Positions 1 to 10,135 of a stretch of 64,000 nucleotides of DNA are shown here, one piece after another. The notes beneath the pieces were generated by a model that was not told the DNA's origin, searched no databases, and saw only the letters and a program-made list of their open reading frames with translations. Position numbers and translations under genes: made by a program. This stretch comes from Phellopilus nigrolimitatus. Lineage: Eukaryota > Basidiomycota > Agaricomycetes > Hymenochaetales > Hymenochaetaceae. The stretch spans positions 1-64,000 of the forward strand of contig JAJOHG010000028.1 in the NCBI GenBank assembly GCA_021029095.1. Direction: 5' to 3'. Position 1 is the first letter of the stretch; each line of letters starts with the position of its first letter.

Positions 1-128
1 AGCACGTTCGAGGCCATGATGGGCGGCACGCCGTCGTACGCGCCGTTCGCGCCGCACTGAAGGAAGAACTGGACGAACTCGGTGATGTGCTTGCTGAGTA
101 GCGGGACTTTGAGGATGAGGGGAGTCCC
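1..128 (-). pseudogene. KAP123: Importin-4/Kap123 fragment (internal HEAT region)
   Basis: Read on the minus strand, this end of the window encodes LILKVPLLSKHITEFVQFFL followed by QCGANGAYDG. That closely resembles an internal HEAT-repeat stretch of fungal Kap123/importin-4, the karyopherin that imports ribosomal proteins and histones into the nucleus. A GT follows GAYDG, so the exon may end there and the gene may continue outside the window. On its upstream side it abuts, with almost no spacer, a peptidase-like fragment, so the unit looks chimeric and broken. I infer a gene fragment; the family assignment is from remembered signatures. A second, longer Kap123-like pseudogene lies at the other end of the window. 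Confidence 0.55.
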
Positions 129-129
129 T

Positions 130-345
130 AACAGCGGACGTAGGTCTTGTGAACCTTGCTGAGGATGTCGAAGCGGTGGGAGCCGCTGTCTTGCTGATGC
201 CAGACCTCACACTCGAGTTGGCGGCCGGACTCGGTGCGGACGGCGTCATCGTAGAGGGCCTTAAGACATGGGCCTGGCCGAGCATCCAAGCGTCGGCGCG
301 CGCGTGCTCGCGCGTGCCAACGATGCGGAAGCCGATGTTCTCAGA
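130..345 (-). pseudogene. M28-type metallopeptidase fragment (ERMP1/Pff1-like)
   Basis: Minus-strand translation gives NIGFRIVGTREHARADAWML, then (after a possible short splice or frame change) ALYDDAVRTESGRQLECEVW, then QQDSGSHRFDILSKVHKTYV. The series GFR.VGTREHA.ADAW, RQLECEVW and GSHRFD resembles the start of the luminal peptidase domain of fungal ER/vacuolar membrane M28 peptidases. The zinc-binding part is absent: a stop follows KTYVRC and the sequence switches directly to an importin-like frame. This is therefore a fragment. Assignment is from memory of family motifs; an unrelated protein sharing these words is possible. Confidence 0.45.
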
Positions 346-1700
346 GGCGGCGAGTGTGCGCGAGCACGGCGTGTTCGGAGACCTGCGAGTTCTTGGTGCG
401 GTTGCATATTGATAGCTGAGAAAACGTGGACATGAACATGAGCCTTGGAGACGGCATAACGATTAGACGAGAACGAGATAAAGGAGAGAAAGAGGAAGAG
501 GAAGACAATATGGAAGCGAGAAACCATGTATGAAAATATTTTTGTCTGGAGTCACGGAAGGGGAGAGGAAAGATCACGAGAAAGCAGCGGCGAAAGAAAA
601 GAGGAGAGAAAATAGCAAATAAGAAAGAAAAAAGAACTCACAGAAGGCCAGGAGGGCTCAGTCCTCCACCTTCGTAGTCGCGTCCATAATCTCCACGTCC
701 GCGTCGCCCTCCACGAAGCAGCCCTCTACGCCGTTTTCATCCCCCTCGCCATCGGCATCGACGTCCCCGCCGCCCAACCCGCGCTCAGGGAGTTCCTCGT
801 CCGCATCCCGTCGAACCCCATCCTCGGCTCGTCCATCTGCGAGGCACACCCGCGCCCGCGCGACGCGTAGGACTCGCGAGAGACTGCGTGCGCATGGTCC
901 ACAGTGGCAGCCGAAGGCAGCAGCATCGGCATGCGCTTCGCTGACTTCCCCCTCGGGGATGCGGCCACGTCAATCAGAGCGTTAGTGCCAAGGGTGTGCA
1001 TGTCGTGGTATTGCCGCGTGCAGGACCGGATAGCTCAGCGGCATGGTCTTGAGCGGACTCTGCTTCTGCGACTTCGTGAGCGAGGAAAGCGAAGAAGAGG
1101 ACCCTTTTGCGGCGCGCACGATCCCAGCGTCGATTAGGTCCTCCTAATTCACGCTCAAGACACGGCTCCCCATGCCTCCTCCGGTAACCGCTGCGACGGA
1201 CCGTGCGTGGCACCAGCTATGGTTGTGAGAAGGGCGCGCGAGAAAGAACCATTTGAGTTCCGCTCACGCGTGGAGATAGAGTTGATATAAGGCAGCGTCG
1301 GCGGGCACCTGTGAGCGGTTTGGCTTGCTACCCCTGCTCGCGTTCATGTTTGTGGTGGCCGAGGGATACGCTTGGACCTGACTAATGCGCCGATTCAGGA
1401 TGCAGCCTCCCGCTCGCACCGCAGAGGCGTACGCAGACACCGGCGAGCCGGACTGCGAGCGGCTCGAGCTCCTTCGCCTCTCCTGGTCGTGTTCGTGTTC
1501 CTATAGTGGCTCACCGGCCTCGGGCTCTACATCTGTGACTGAGTGTGTGCGCCCGGTATGGTGGTCAACCAAAAGCGTGTCCTGGCGCGCCGTCGCACGA
1601 GCGCGGCCGACCGACGCGTGCTGACTCTGACCTTGCAGAGTGCGCGAGCGCGGACTGGGACTGCGAATGCGCGAGGGCGGGGTGCGACGAGCGGTGCGCA
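346..1700. other. GC-rich stretch without a supportable gene
   Basis: Several overlapping open frames exist on both strands, but they are short, Arg/Ser-rich and without recognisable motifs, as expected by chance in GC-rich DNA. Positions 420-650 are purine-rich (GAGAAAG runs). I cannot support a gene here. Confidence 0.5.
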
Positions 1701-1705
1701 ATCAT

Positions 1706-2150
1706 CTACGCCTGCTGACTTGCGCTCACGAAGTCCAGAGTACCGCGGCGCTCAACGCGCTTCATCATCTCGCGGAACCGGTCGCACACAGTCAGTGCCC
1801 CACTTCTCGACGCACTTCCCTTCCTCGTAGCGGCCGGGCACACCGCACTGCCGGCATATTCGTTGGCCGTGCGCGTTTTGCGCAGGGAAGTCGCCGCCGG
1901 GAAGTACTGCCGCCTGAGGCGCGGGTGCGGTCCGAGACGGTGGCAGCAATGGAGCGGACACGAATTGAGTACGCGCACGAGCAGCTGGGGTTTTAGACGG
2001 CCGTGCCAGTGCACGGGCGTGTAGCGCAGCGCCCTTCGACTGGGCGGTTGAGCGCGCATGGACGGCGGCGGCGATGGGGTTTGCTGTTATGGCCGCGGCT
2101 GCTGGTGTTGCTGCTATTGCTTCTGCAGGCCGTACTCGTGCTGCCGTCGT
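1706..2150 (-). pseudogene. Broken Cys-rich zinc-domain protein with Gln-rich region
   Basis: On the minus strand about 2145-2060 reads HEYGLQKQ, a stop, QQHQQPRP, a second stop, then QQTPSPPPSMRAQPPS: a Gln/Pro-rich stretch where TAG and TAA sit in positions expected to be CAG and CAA. Further on (about 1850-1790) CRQCGVPGRYEEGKCVEKWG is followed, one frame over, by TVCDRFREMMKRVERRGTLD. Together they resemble a conserved Agaricomycete zinc-binding block with spaced Cys residues (CxxC, then GKC, then CDRC) and a basic MKRVERRGTL tail. Here the last Cys is Phe, there is a frameshift after KWG and there are two nonsense codons. I infer a decayed transcription-regulator gene; its exact family is not known to me. 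Confidence 0.45.
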
Positions 2151-2399
2151 TTCGGCAGCTTGTGTTGCTGTGCGTAGCGGTCCGCACGAGCTTGAGAGGA
2201 TAGTGCACGGCGCGCAAAATCGAGACGAAAAGACGACGTCAGTGCACTCAGAGTGGCACGAGCTCGCTCGGTCGTTGCCGACGCGCCCGCTATGCGAATG
2301 CTTGTCGACGAGCCGCCTACGTTGTCTTCGAGTCGAGTGATGAATTGCTGGTAGCTTGGCATGACGTCCGCGCGACCTTGACCAGGCAGCTTAGCACCC

Positions 2400-3300
2400 A
2401 GAGACGCAGCGGAGGCTCACCATCCTCCTTTCCGATATAGAGATGAGGATAGTATGGTCCGCGACGCATCTCGTGTTTTGGCAATGACTGCGTTTACGCG
2501 TTACGAAAAAGGGTTCCGAGGAGTGGTAGTGTGGTCTGTGGACCATAGAATTAAAGAGAACGTATACTGAAAGATAAAGTGCTTTTTTACCTTGTCGCCG
2601 CGGAGCTGATCGTACAAAGGGAGGCCGAACACGTCCATGATAAACTGCGGAACCGCATCTCGGCCGACCCGCAAGAATATACTCTGCCCGTCTTCTATCT
2701 AGAAAAAGCCATGCCACTCCAAACGCTCCGATGTGGGCGGGAGAGGAGGCGGCATGCCACTGCCGACACACTCGCCACGCTTCGTGCCTCCCCACCGAGC
2801 CGCAGATACTGAAAGCTGTCGAGCGGCGCGAGAGGTTGATAGCCCTGCACGCAGCTGAGAATGCTACTGGACGGCGGGCATTCTGCAGTGTTTGAGCGAC
2901 TTGCAAACGCACATGCGATAGCAAGAGATGCTCTCCGGCGTGGGTGATCCGGAGGTAGGCTGCGTATGTCGTGTAGAAAGCTCGCCAGCGGTAGTCCAAA
3001 TAATAGCGGACCGAGAGAGGCGACGGTGGGCGGGGTAAGACCAGAGAACGTCGAATGCGCAAGAAGACGGGTGAGCAGACCGAGGAGGGTGAAAAAGAGG
3101 CTGCGGAGGGATAGGTACAGTAAACTGACGAACGTCGTGAAATCACTTTTTGCTGAAATTCCCGGTGACACCGGTGCCGTGTTCGCAGCTCATCAAGCTC
3201 GCCGTCGCAACCGCGATCTCCTGAGACCGACATCATAGCGACCATGATTTTGTGGACCGCGAGCTCTGAAGTAATTGGATTTTCATCATCCACTCAGCTG
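2400..3300 (-). other. Long open minus-strand frame, part of a duplicated block
   Basis: A minus-strand frame stays open for about 300 codons (3293-2391), overlapped by a second open frame of about 158 codons (3171-2695). No motif is recognised in either. The 2890-3128 part recurs at 61.59-61.80 kb. Between the copies the second frame keeps words such as LASFLHDIRSL and LLTRLLAH, with an indel of three bases, which mildly favours that frame as once coding. The sequence alone does not say which frame, if any, is translated. Confidence 0.2.
2890..3128 (+). repeat. Dispersed duplicated block, copy A
   Basis: About 240 bp strongly resemble 61.59-61.80 kb in the same orientation, sharing GTGTAGAAAGCTCGCCAGCG and CAAGAAGACGGGTGAGCAGA. 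The copies differ by scattered substitutions and small indels. It lies in a frame with no recognised function, so it may be a gene fragment or an old repeat. Confidence 0.7.
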
Positions 3301-3596
3301 TCCTCAGCGCAACGGAGCGCGACCTTGTCTGCCAACAAACCCCATACCGCTAGCGCATCCTCCCCCTCCTTCGTACGCTCGACACGCTGCATCAAAAACT
3401 TGAACAGCAGCACCGCAAGTGGGTGGCGGAAGGACCGCAAGTCCCTCACTGTCCCATACATGCGACGCAATGGCGAGGAAGGATAGTGGAAGGGCGGGTT
3501 GAGGGACACCGTTGTCTGCGTGCGGCTGAAAAGAAAGGCGAAGGCGCGGAAGAGAGGATTTGGAGCAGGGTTGGTGGGATTTAATGATAGAGACAT
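3294..3596 (-). CDS. Hypothetical protein exon, doubtful
   Basis: A minus-strand frame of 100 codons starts MSLSLNPTNPAPNPLFRAFA and ends at a stop near 3294. It has a hydrophobic or mixed N-terminal half and a more charged C-terminal half (MQRVERTKEGEDALAVWG). No domain is recognised and no convincing splice partner is seen. Composition is more protein-like than most neighbouring frames, which is the only support. Confidence 0.15.
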   Translation of the reverse strand: MSLSLNPTNPAPNPLFRAFAFLFSRTQTTVSLNPPFHYPSSPLRRMYGTVRDLRSFRHPLAVLLFKFLMQRVERTKEGEDALAVWGLLADKVALRCAEDS

Positions 3597-3942
3597 AGGC
3601 GTACCGTCGTCGCTTCTGTAAAGTAGATGAATTGCCGGTCAGAGAAACAAAGGAAAGTAGACGCACTTGAGCGTCTTCACAGAAGTCGATCGTTTCGAAA
3701 AGTACGGGCCGACGGCGACCAACATGTCGCTATCGTTGAATTCGTTCCTTCGCGAGCACACGGCGGGGAACTGCACGTCTCTTTCCCGTATATAGTGTCG
3801 GGTCGACGCCAGAAGGGTGAGCGCGCTCGCACCCGAGTGCGCGTTGTTGCTGACTGATGTGGTCGCCGACTTGGTCGACGCGGATTTCGAGGCCGAGGTC
3901 GAGGTGATGAACGCGAGCGCATAGCTGGTGGCGAAGCTCGCG

Positions 3943-4410
3943 TTACTCTTCATGCGCGGTCCGGGGCTTGTGGAGGACGACGACGGTGTGCGCACGAAAA
4001 GCGAAACCCTCGCGTAGAGCTCGAGCGCACTTTGAGTGCGCGTCGGCGCGCCGGGCGCGCGAACTGTCGACGCGTTGTCCGCATTTGCCTGCGTGTCGGA
4101 GGCGGCGCCAGTCGAGGGTTGATGGTGGGTCGAGATGACGCCCGCAGGCGCGCTGAGATTCGAGTTGCCGCCGTAGTTGTAAACCAAGCCGCTCAAGCGA
4201 GCCGGGTCGATCCTCCTCGGGTTTGGCCAACACTTTCCCGGCCCCCCTGTTCGCACGAGCTTCTCTCTCTGCCTCGCCCGCGAGATCCCAGGCCCGCCTG
4301 CGCTCCTCTTCCTTCTTCACCTGCTCCTCTCGCAACCTCTTCTCCTCCTTCGCCTGCTCGCCGTCCGCCGCGCCCGAGTGGAAGATCGCTTGTAAATGTC
4401 TTGCGGCCAT
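3943..4410 (-). CDS. Hypothetical coiled-coil-like protein fragment
   Basis: The minus-strand frame begins with an ATG at 4410: MAARHLQAIFHSGAADGEQA, followed by a strongly charged heptad-rich stretch (EEKRLREEQVKKEEERRRAW). After about residue 80 the reading becomes low-complexity and a neighbouring frame (LVYNYGGNSNLSAPAGVI, Ser/Thr-rich) looks more protein-like, suggesting an unrecognised intron or a frameshift. A 14-bp tandem repeat lies directly upstream of the ATG. No function can be assigned. Confidence 0.25.
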   Translation of the reverse strand: MAARHLQAIFHSGAADGEQAKEEKRLREEQVKKEEERRRAWDLAGEAEREARANRGAGKVLAKPEEDRPGSLERLGLQLRRQLESQRACGRHLDPPSTLDWRRLRHAGKCGQRVDSSRARRADAHSKCARALREGFAFRAHTVVVLHKPRTAHEE

Positions 4411-4412
4411 GC

Positions 4413-4450
4413 GGATACCGCCATAAGGATACCGCCATAAGGATACCGCC
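4413..4450 (+). repeat. 14-bp tandem repeat (2.7 copies)
   Basis: GGATACCGCCATAA occurs at 4413-4426 and 4427-4440, followed by a partial third unit GGATACCGCC. It lies immediately upstream (minus strand) of the coiled-coil-like frame. Confidence 0.95.
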
Positions 4451-4739
4451 CTCGAAAAGCGCGCGTTTATCTGCTGATGTATTCGAGGTCCGGGGCGCTG
4501 ACGCAGGTGCGGATGCGCGATGCGGATGCAAAGGCAGCGAAGGGAGCGGCAGGGGAGCGGGGTGCGTGTATAAACTCGACGAGTCGGACTTGCTCTTCCC
4601 CAGGACTCCTTCCCTCGGCGCTAGCGCTCGCGGTGAAGCTCTCACCTGTCTAGAGTGCACGAGGTGGAACGTGTCGCGCCCAGGTCGAGCGCGCGGAGAA
4701 CCCGCAAGTTTAGCGCGCGCGACGAGTTAGGCGGGACAG

Positions 4740-5925
4740 GAAGCAGAACGGGGCTAGGCGGAGGCGGAGACAGAGACGCATGTACTGGGCTGAGCTGAGC
4801 AGGATGCGCGCCGAGGCTGATGCGCTTCTCCTTCCCATGGGGTTTTGTTTTTGTAGCAAGTTGAGCCGACTCCGTTGATTTTAGGCGGTCGGAGCTCGAG
4901 TCGTGCTCGAAATCTCACGCGCGCTGGGCATCGACACGGGCCAGGACTACTCGAGGTCCTTCTTGCGGCACGCCTCGCTGCAGTAGAGCGGCGTCTGCGA
5001 CTGGTCGTGCGTGTACGGACGAGCGTGCTGGGCTGCTCCTGTCGTCAGCATCGCGCTCGCATTCAAACGTTTTCACTACGTACCTATGTCTCTGTTCAAC
5101 CTAACCGTCCTTTCCGGCGCTTCCACGCGACTGGACTCACCAACGCAAGACGGCCTCGATCGATCGGCACGACAGGTTGCTGCTGCAGAGGCATGATTTT
5201 CGCACCTAGACAGATAGTTTACAGATTAGTACGCTAAGGTATTGAAGAAAGAGAAACAGCTTACGATTAGACAGCGGTACGCGGAGCGTAGTCGAGAAGT
5301 CGAGACGTCGTCACGTCGAGACGAAGGAGATCGACGTTGTCCTCGGGCTGTGCCAAACAGCGATCAAGTGGTGACTGGGTGACATCACAGCCAGCGTGCC
5401 AGGTCCGCAAACAGTTATGTATAACAATGCAAGTGCAAACTTTTACTCTATTTTACAGTAGAACCTCTAACTTTTTTAACGGGCTTTTCTCTCAGCATGG
5501 ACGTCTTCGCTCTTCACGCGGAACTCAGCCATCTTCAAGGTACGTCTATTCAGCTTTCCGTCCCAGAGTCCATCTCACAAACTGTTACCTGTAGAGGCCC
5601 TCATGCACGCGAGCCCGGCGTAGGCTTAGATGCGGGCGCGCAACGCGGCGCGTATACACCCATGCAGATGCAACGGCGCCAAGCGGCGCTCGTCAAAACG
5701 CATTTCCTCGTTTTCGTATGCCTGCTCGCCGCATGTCGTGCTCGACGAAGCGATGCCGCGCGCGCGCTTGCCATGCGCTCTTCGACGCAGTATACTGTGC
5801 GTCTCATGCACTTTTTGTTGCGTTCGAGCGGGACGTTACTGGATGAGCAACGGACGCACTCGCGTTTTCCAGCGAGGGCACGAAGAAATCGAACGCGTAC
5901 TCGACAGCGGGAATGCGTTCTCGTA
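4740..5925. other. No supportable gene; weak gene-start-like ATG at 5497
   Basis: Mostly short chance frames. At 5497 a plus-strand MDVFALHAELSHLQ runs into a good donor (GTACGT), but the next possible exon closes after about nine codons. Part of 5220-5515 weakly resembles 9830-10060. Confidence 0.4.
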
Positions 5926-6056
5926 GGCAGCGCACGCGCGGTTGCACGCCCCCAAGTTCCTCAGCGACATCGTGGAGTCTGCTGGGCACCGTGTACCTCG
6001 ATAGCAACGGTGGCATGGACGCGGTGCGTGGTGTGCTGGAGCGGCTAAGGCTGCTG
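5926..6056 (+). pseudogene. RNase III domain fragment (Dicer-type), copy 1
   Basis: The plus strand reads ARLHAPKFLSDIVES, then one frame over LLGTVYLDSNGGMDAVRGVL and ERLRLLSVL. This matches the core of an RNase III domain: the D..E.LLG..YLDSGG signature that holds catalytic acidic residues, with wording close to the second RNase III domain of fungal Dicers. A base is missing or added at the ES/LLG junction (GAGTCTGCTGGGC), so the piece cannot be read through. No helicase, PAZ, first RNase III or dsRNA-binding domain is visible nearby. It is a dispersed scrap of a gene-silencing nuclease, not a working gene. A second scrap lies near 44.1 kb. Confidence 0.65.
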
Positions 6057-6299
6057 TCCGTGTTGTGTCTCAGAATTTGTAGTTTTGGGTCTCATACTTT
6101 GTCCCTGTCGCTTCTTGCAACTTATAATCCAATTGTTTTGTTATTCATTCCCGGAGACTACAAAGTCAGCGAAGGAGCAAGAGCAACAGCGGACAAAATT
6201 ATATATATCCCAATGTTTAAAGCGCGAGCCCGCGGCTGGCGCAACGCGCATAATACAACTTCTGGTAATAGCCCGCTACCCGTTGCTGTCGCCGTCGCC

Positions 6300-7360
6300 G
6301 GATGGAAAAGCTCAGGCGCGCTTGTAAAACGTCTGGCGTACGTGTGCGTACTTGCTGAGATACACGAGGAGCTGCACCGAAAGTAGTACATCCTCTTCGC
6401 GGAACGGACCCGGCTCCTCCACACCGGGATGATGGCGACGGTGCTGATAATGGGACCGGAACATGGCGCGCGGAGTGGTGCCCGGAGCGGCCGGTGAAGG
6501 CGGGGCGGCAGCAGGAGCGGGCTATGCTAGGGCTCGCTTGAACGGGAGACCCGAGGTTCGATCCGCCCGAGCAGGCGAAGTCCGCGCTGGACACGCATTC
6601 GCGCCGTCTGCGGCGACGGGCATCGCGACAAGTATCGGCGGGTGCGCAAGCACGTGCATGGATGAACTCGCCAGGACAGTATGCGGCGTGAGTCCTTCTC
6701 GCCCGTGCGCGTGGCCGTGGTAATGGTGGTGCTCGCACACCATGTTGCGGGTATTGGGGGTTAGATGTTCGCGCATGTGCGCGCCATCGATCGCGCCGGG
6801 CGCGCCAGGTGGGGCGCCCATCGCCAAGCCGTCGTTGACGTTTTCGTCTAGCGCAACGATCCCATCGAACACGCCGTCGTCCACAGTGTTCGTGTTGATA
6901 ATGATGTGCGTATCGAGGTCGACGTAGACAGTATCGGAGGCTCCGGCCATGCCAACACCGACCGTACCTGCTCCTGTTGGGGATGGCGAGTCGGAGACGA
7001 TGTCAACAGTCCGTCGCAGATGTGAAAGGGATGGCGGGACCGGCATGCTCCCGTCCGCATCCTGATCCTGAATCATCCATGTCTCCATCTCAACATCCGC
7101 GTCCTCCTCGATCTCCGTGTCCGGTCGCGCCATCGTTGGCAGAGCGGTGGTGCAGACCCAACAACGCGCCCACGTACGGTGTGACTCTGCGACATTACAG
7201 GTCCTGGCATGGGCTGTTCTTGTGAACGATCGCCGACATCTACGTCCCAGATACGCCGCGCCACCACAGTGCCCGAACGGTCCCGTTCAGGGACAATGAC
7301 CGTGCCCATCGGCGTCCCAGAACCCAGCGGCGTAGCATTTGTAGAAGTGTCAGTTGACAC
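6300..7360 (-). pseudogene. Possible MUB1/SamB-like fragment
   Basis: Minus-strand frames in series: 7360-7080 (MSTDTSTNATPLGSGTPMGT...), a 203-codon frame 7133-6522 (acidic, then Gly/Ala and His-rich HHHYHGHAHG), and 6410-6310, where EEDVLLSVQLLVYLSKYAHV is followed by RQTFYK. The last stretch resembles a helical repeat region I associate with fungal MUB1/SamB proteins (ubiquitin-ligase partner, MYND finger at the C-terminus). The MYND finger itself is not seen and the pieces sit in different frames without clear splice sites. It may be a decayed or partial gene. The family name is tentative. Confidence 0.3.
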
Positions 7361-7399
7361 CGTCGTCTCCGCATCCGAGGTGGCGATGCTTTGTTCGTC

Positions 7400-8500
7400 C
7401 TTAGGGCGGCGTCAGATGAGTAAGCGCGAAGAAATCAAGAAATCGGATTCACCTCGGCGATCGCAAAAGACCGTTCTCGCGCGAGAAGGCGGTCTCCTAT
7501 GCTTGCTCCCGTTGGCGCTGCTCGAGTTGCTGCTGCCGCCTGAGCTGTCTTTGTTCGCGGGTCTCGCGCGGGATGCCGCTCGCGCTTGATTCCGGGCCGA
7601 CTGCGAAGCCTTTTGACGCGATCCAGGCCTCAAGAATGCAGCCAACGACCTCTAGCGTGCCAGTTTGCACGATGCGACTCTAAATGGGCTCCAACCTCTG
7701 TAAGCGGACCTTAGAGACACTTCAAAATGCGAGCGAAAAACGGTATGCGGCGTGCCGCTCAGTGGACTTGGGATTGAAACCGTGTACTTCTAGTCATAGT
7801 CTGTAGGTATTTTATCTCAGCAAAATAAGGACGCGAGGTGAATTAGTTGCTTACCGTCGAGTATGGCCGCCGACCGCTGTCTACAGTTGAGCCCGCACTG
7901 TCCAAATACCCGCGTTGTCGACACCCTAGGCGGCGAGCGACCACCCTTGAGCGAAGGGGTCCGCCCATAGACGTCGAGCGCATGAAGCACTCCTCGCTCG
8001 ACAGTTTTCCCGGTACGGAGAAGTTTCCCATAGTCGCAAAGCCTGAGGCTGACTTCCCGAAGCCGTTCAGGGAGCCGATTCCCAAACCCACAGATGCTTG
8101 ACAGTCGACATGGGAGGGCCCATGCCGCTAGACACGCCTCGTCGGCCATAGACGCCGTGGTCAATGAAATGTGCTTGGTCGGAGGGCCCGATAGCTTCAA
8201 GAGAAGGAAGGTTGACTGGTTTCTCCTTGCAGACCGACATGGATTGCATGAGGAAGCCGCGGTTGTAACTAAACAAAGAAAAATAATCAGTACAACGATT
8301 CTTATTGAGCGCATATAAGTAATGAAACATACTGAAGTTTGCTATCCTTCGCGTTCGTGTTGAGCTCCGGCTTGGGGCTCTCGACGCCTTCAGGATATTG
8401 AACTCGATTGAGGTGTTGGATGTGACGAGCGGCAGCGAGAGCGGAAAGGAGGGGCTGCGGAGGCCAGCCTGTGTGTAGAGGAGAGGTCAAGCGGGCCAGG
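7400..8500. other. No identifiable gene
   Basis: All three minus-strand frames are open over much of 7830-8330. One starts with a signal-peptide-like MRSIRIVVLIIFLCLVTTAA, and another has protein-like composition (SASGFATMGNFSVPGKLSSE). A good donor (GTAAGC) occurs at about 7853 on the minus strand. I cannot choose a frame or assign a function. Confidence 0.3.
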
Positions 8501-8513
8501 GATAGGGCGTTTC

Positions 8514-9645
8514 TTATGAGACTAAGGAGAGACGGAGAAGCAGCGGAGGCATCACGACGGGGAAGTACGGCTCAAACTCAGGTCCAAGGGCTTGGCACAC
8601 CCTCGCCCAAGTTGCAATGAGGTGGCACATCAGCATCGAGTCTCCCAGGTCGACGTGGCTGTCTGAAATCGAGAAGTCAGACAAAAGAACATAGAGAAGA
8701 GAAGGGGATAAAGAGAGACGGAAACGGACTTTGTATCCGCATCAGAAGTTCAACGAACTCAGCTGAGTCGGGGTGGAAGACGTCGCGTCCGACCGCGATA
8801 GCTAGAATTCACGGTACGTCAGTGCGATATTCGCAGATACAGCGACACAGCGACAAAACACACCGATGAGGCCAGCGCATTCCATAGTCTTCCAGCGCAG
8901 CTTGCGATGTTCGCCGCCGCCGGTCGCATTACGGAGGACACTCATAAGGAGCGGCGTGATGCGCGCGTAGTGCCTTCCGAATGCGCCCTCACTCGAATCT
9001 GAGACCATTGCGAGCGTCATGCATGCCTGCTCCTGCACGTAGCTGCGCACCTGCCCGTCGCGCTCAACCTGCGGCTCGAGCAGCTGCAGCAGCACGGAGA
9101 CGAGCGCATCGAGATATGGCAATAGCGTCACGGTGTCGATGCTCTCGCAGACGTTAATGAGCGCCGTCGCGGCATGCGCGTGCACAAGCGCCTCGGGCGC
9201 GGAGAATGTCGGCAGGAGTGCGCCGAAGATCGCGGCGTGATGCTGCGCCTGAATGACCTCTTCAAGGTCCGTACATAGCTGGCCGCTGTGCGTTCCCGTC
9301 AAACCAGAAGATAAATTTCGATGCAAAACAGGACTTACATGTATTGACACGCAGTGAAGTGCACGCGCGGCGGGTGTGGATCGCCAAACGCATGGGTGAC
9401 GAGGCCGACGACCTTCCCAAGCTCGACCTCCATCACACGCGCACCGCCCTCTCCGAGAGCCGCGATGGCCATGAGAGCGTCATGACGCAAGCGCCAGGCA
9501 TGGCTCACGAGCATCCCATGGATATACTGGAATGCGAGGGCGAGCACGGGCTTTCCCGCGAGACGATCCACCACCTGCTCGAATGCGTGCGGGTATAATC
9601 AGCATCCGTCGAATCGTCCATCGGGTCCGTCTCTAGTCAATCATC
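8514..9645 (-). pseudogene. PSE1: Truncated importin beta-3 (Pse1/Kap121-like) gene
   Basis: Consecutive minus-strand exons read FEQVVDRLAGKPVLALAFQY, HAWRLRHDALMAIAALGEGG, IGQLCTDLEEVIQAQHHAAI, ALINVCESIDTVTLLPYLDA, then KTMECAGLIG, spliced over a short intron (about 8875-8818) to AIAVGRDVFHPDSAEFVELL. A further exon reads HVDLGDSMLMCHLIATWARV then CQALGPEFEPYFPVVMPPLL. This is the central HEAT-repeat region of karyopherin Pse1/importin-5, which carries cargo into the nucleus. The usual protein is about 1,090 residues; only about 330 are present. The upstream side shows a frameshift (DADYTRT to FEQVV) and an in-frame stop after PSSLDD, and downstream the homology stops after MPPLL. It is a captured or truncated copy, not a full gene. 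Confidence 0.8.
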
Positions 9646-9649
9646 GAGG

Positions 9650-10130
9650 GAGGAGGGCGAGTCCGGGAGCTTGGCGACGCCCTCGAGCACGAGCGCAGGG
9701 AGCCAGCCGTCGACCTCATGCTGGCACCGAGTACAGCCGACGATGTTCCCTCTGCGACTTCACGACGAGTGGAGAAACAGGCTGTGACGAGCGGACATGC
9801 GGGCGCTGAAGCATTTGTTAGCGTTGTCACTCACTTTCAGCTGCTTTGACTACATACTTATAGGTCTTTGATTTCTCTACGTTCTGCGTCGGTGATGACA
9901 CGAGAAAGGAGAAGGCGATGTTGAGACGTTGAAGTCACACTGTCTTCGGGGCGTGCCGAGCACCGATCAAAATCGTTATATCTATTATCATACAGCACAA
10001 TCCTCTAATCTTTTATTTACAGGCTTTCCGCGCTGAGCATGGCAGCGTGCGGCTCATGGAAAATTCATGAATCGAATATGAAATCGTAGAAAGCATAATG
10101 TGCAACAAGGGAACGAACTAGAATATACAA
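9650..10130. other. Gap downstream of the sugar transporter
   Basis: 9650-9830 still resembles the acidic linker upstream of the importin fragment on the minus strand, but with stops. 9830-10130 is AT-richer with no gene and weakly resembles 5220-5515. Confidence 0.4.
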
Positions 10131-10135
10131 TAATC

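Noticed and set aside
2391..3293. 300-codon minus-strand open frame as an intact gene
   Set aside because: No motif, Arg/Ser-rich, overlapped by another equally plausible frame; its similarity to 61.6 kb is limited to part of it.
6530..6580. tRNA-like B box GAGGTTCGATCCGCC
   Set aside because: The sequence around it does not form a T stem, D arm or acceptor stem of a tRNA.
7817..8314. 165-codon frame with signal-peptide-like start (MRSIRIVVLIIFLCLVTTAA)
   Set aside because: All three frames are open there and the signal-like part may be an intron (GTTTAGTT and nearby splice-like bases); the rest has no motif.
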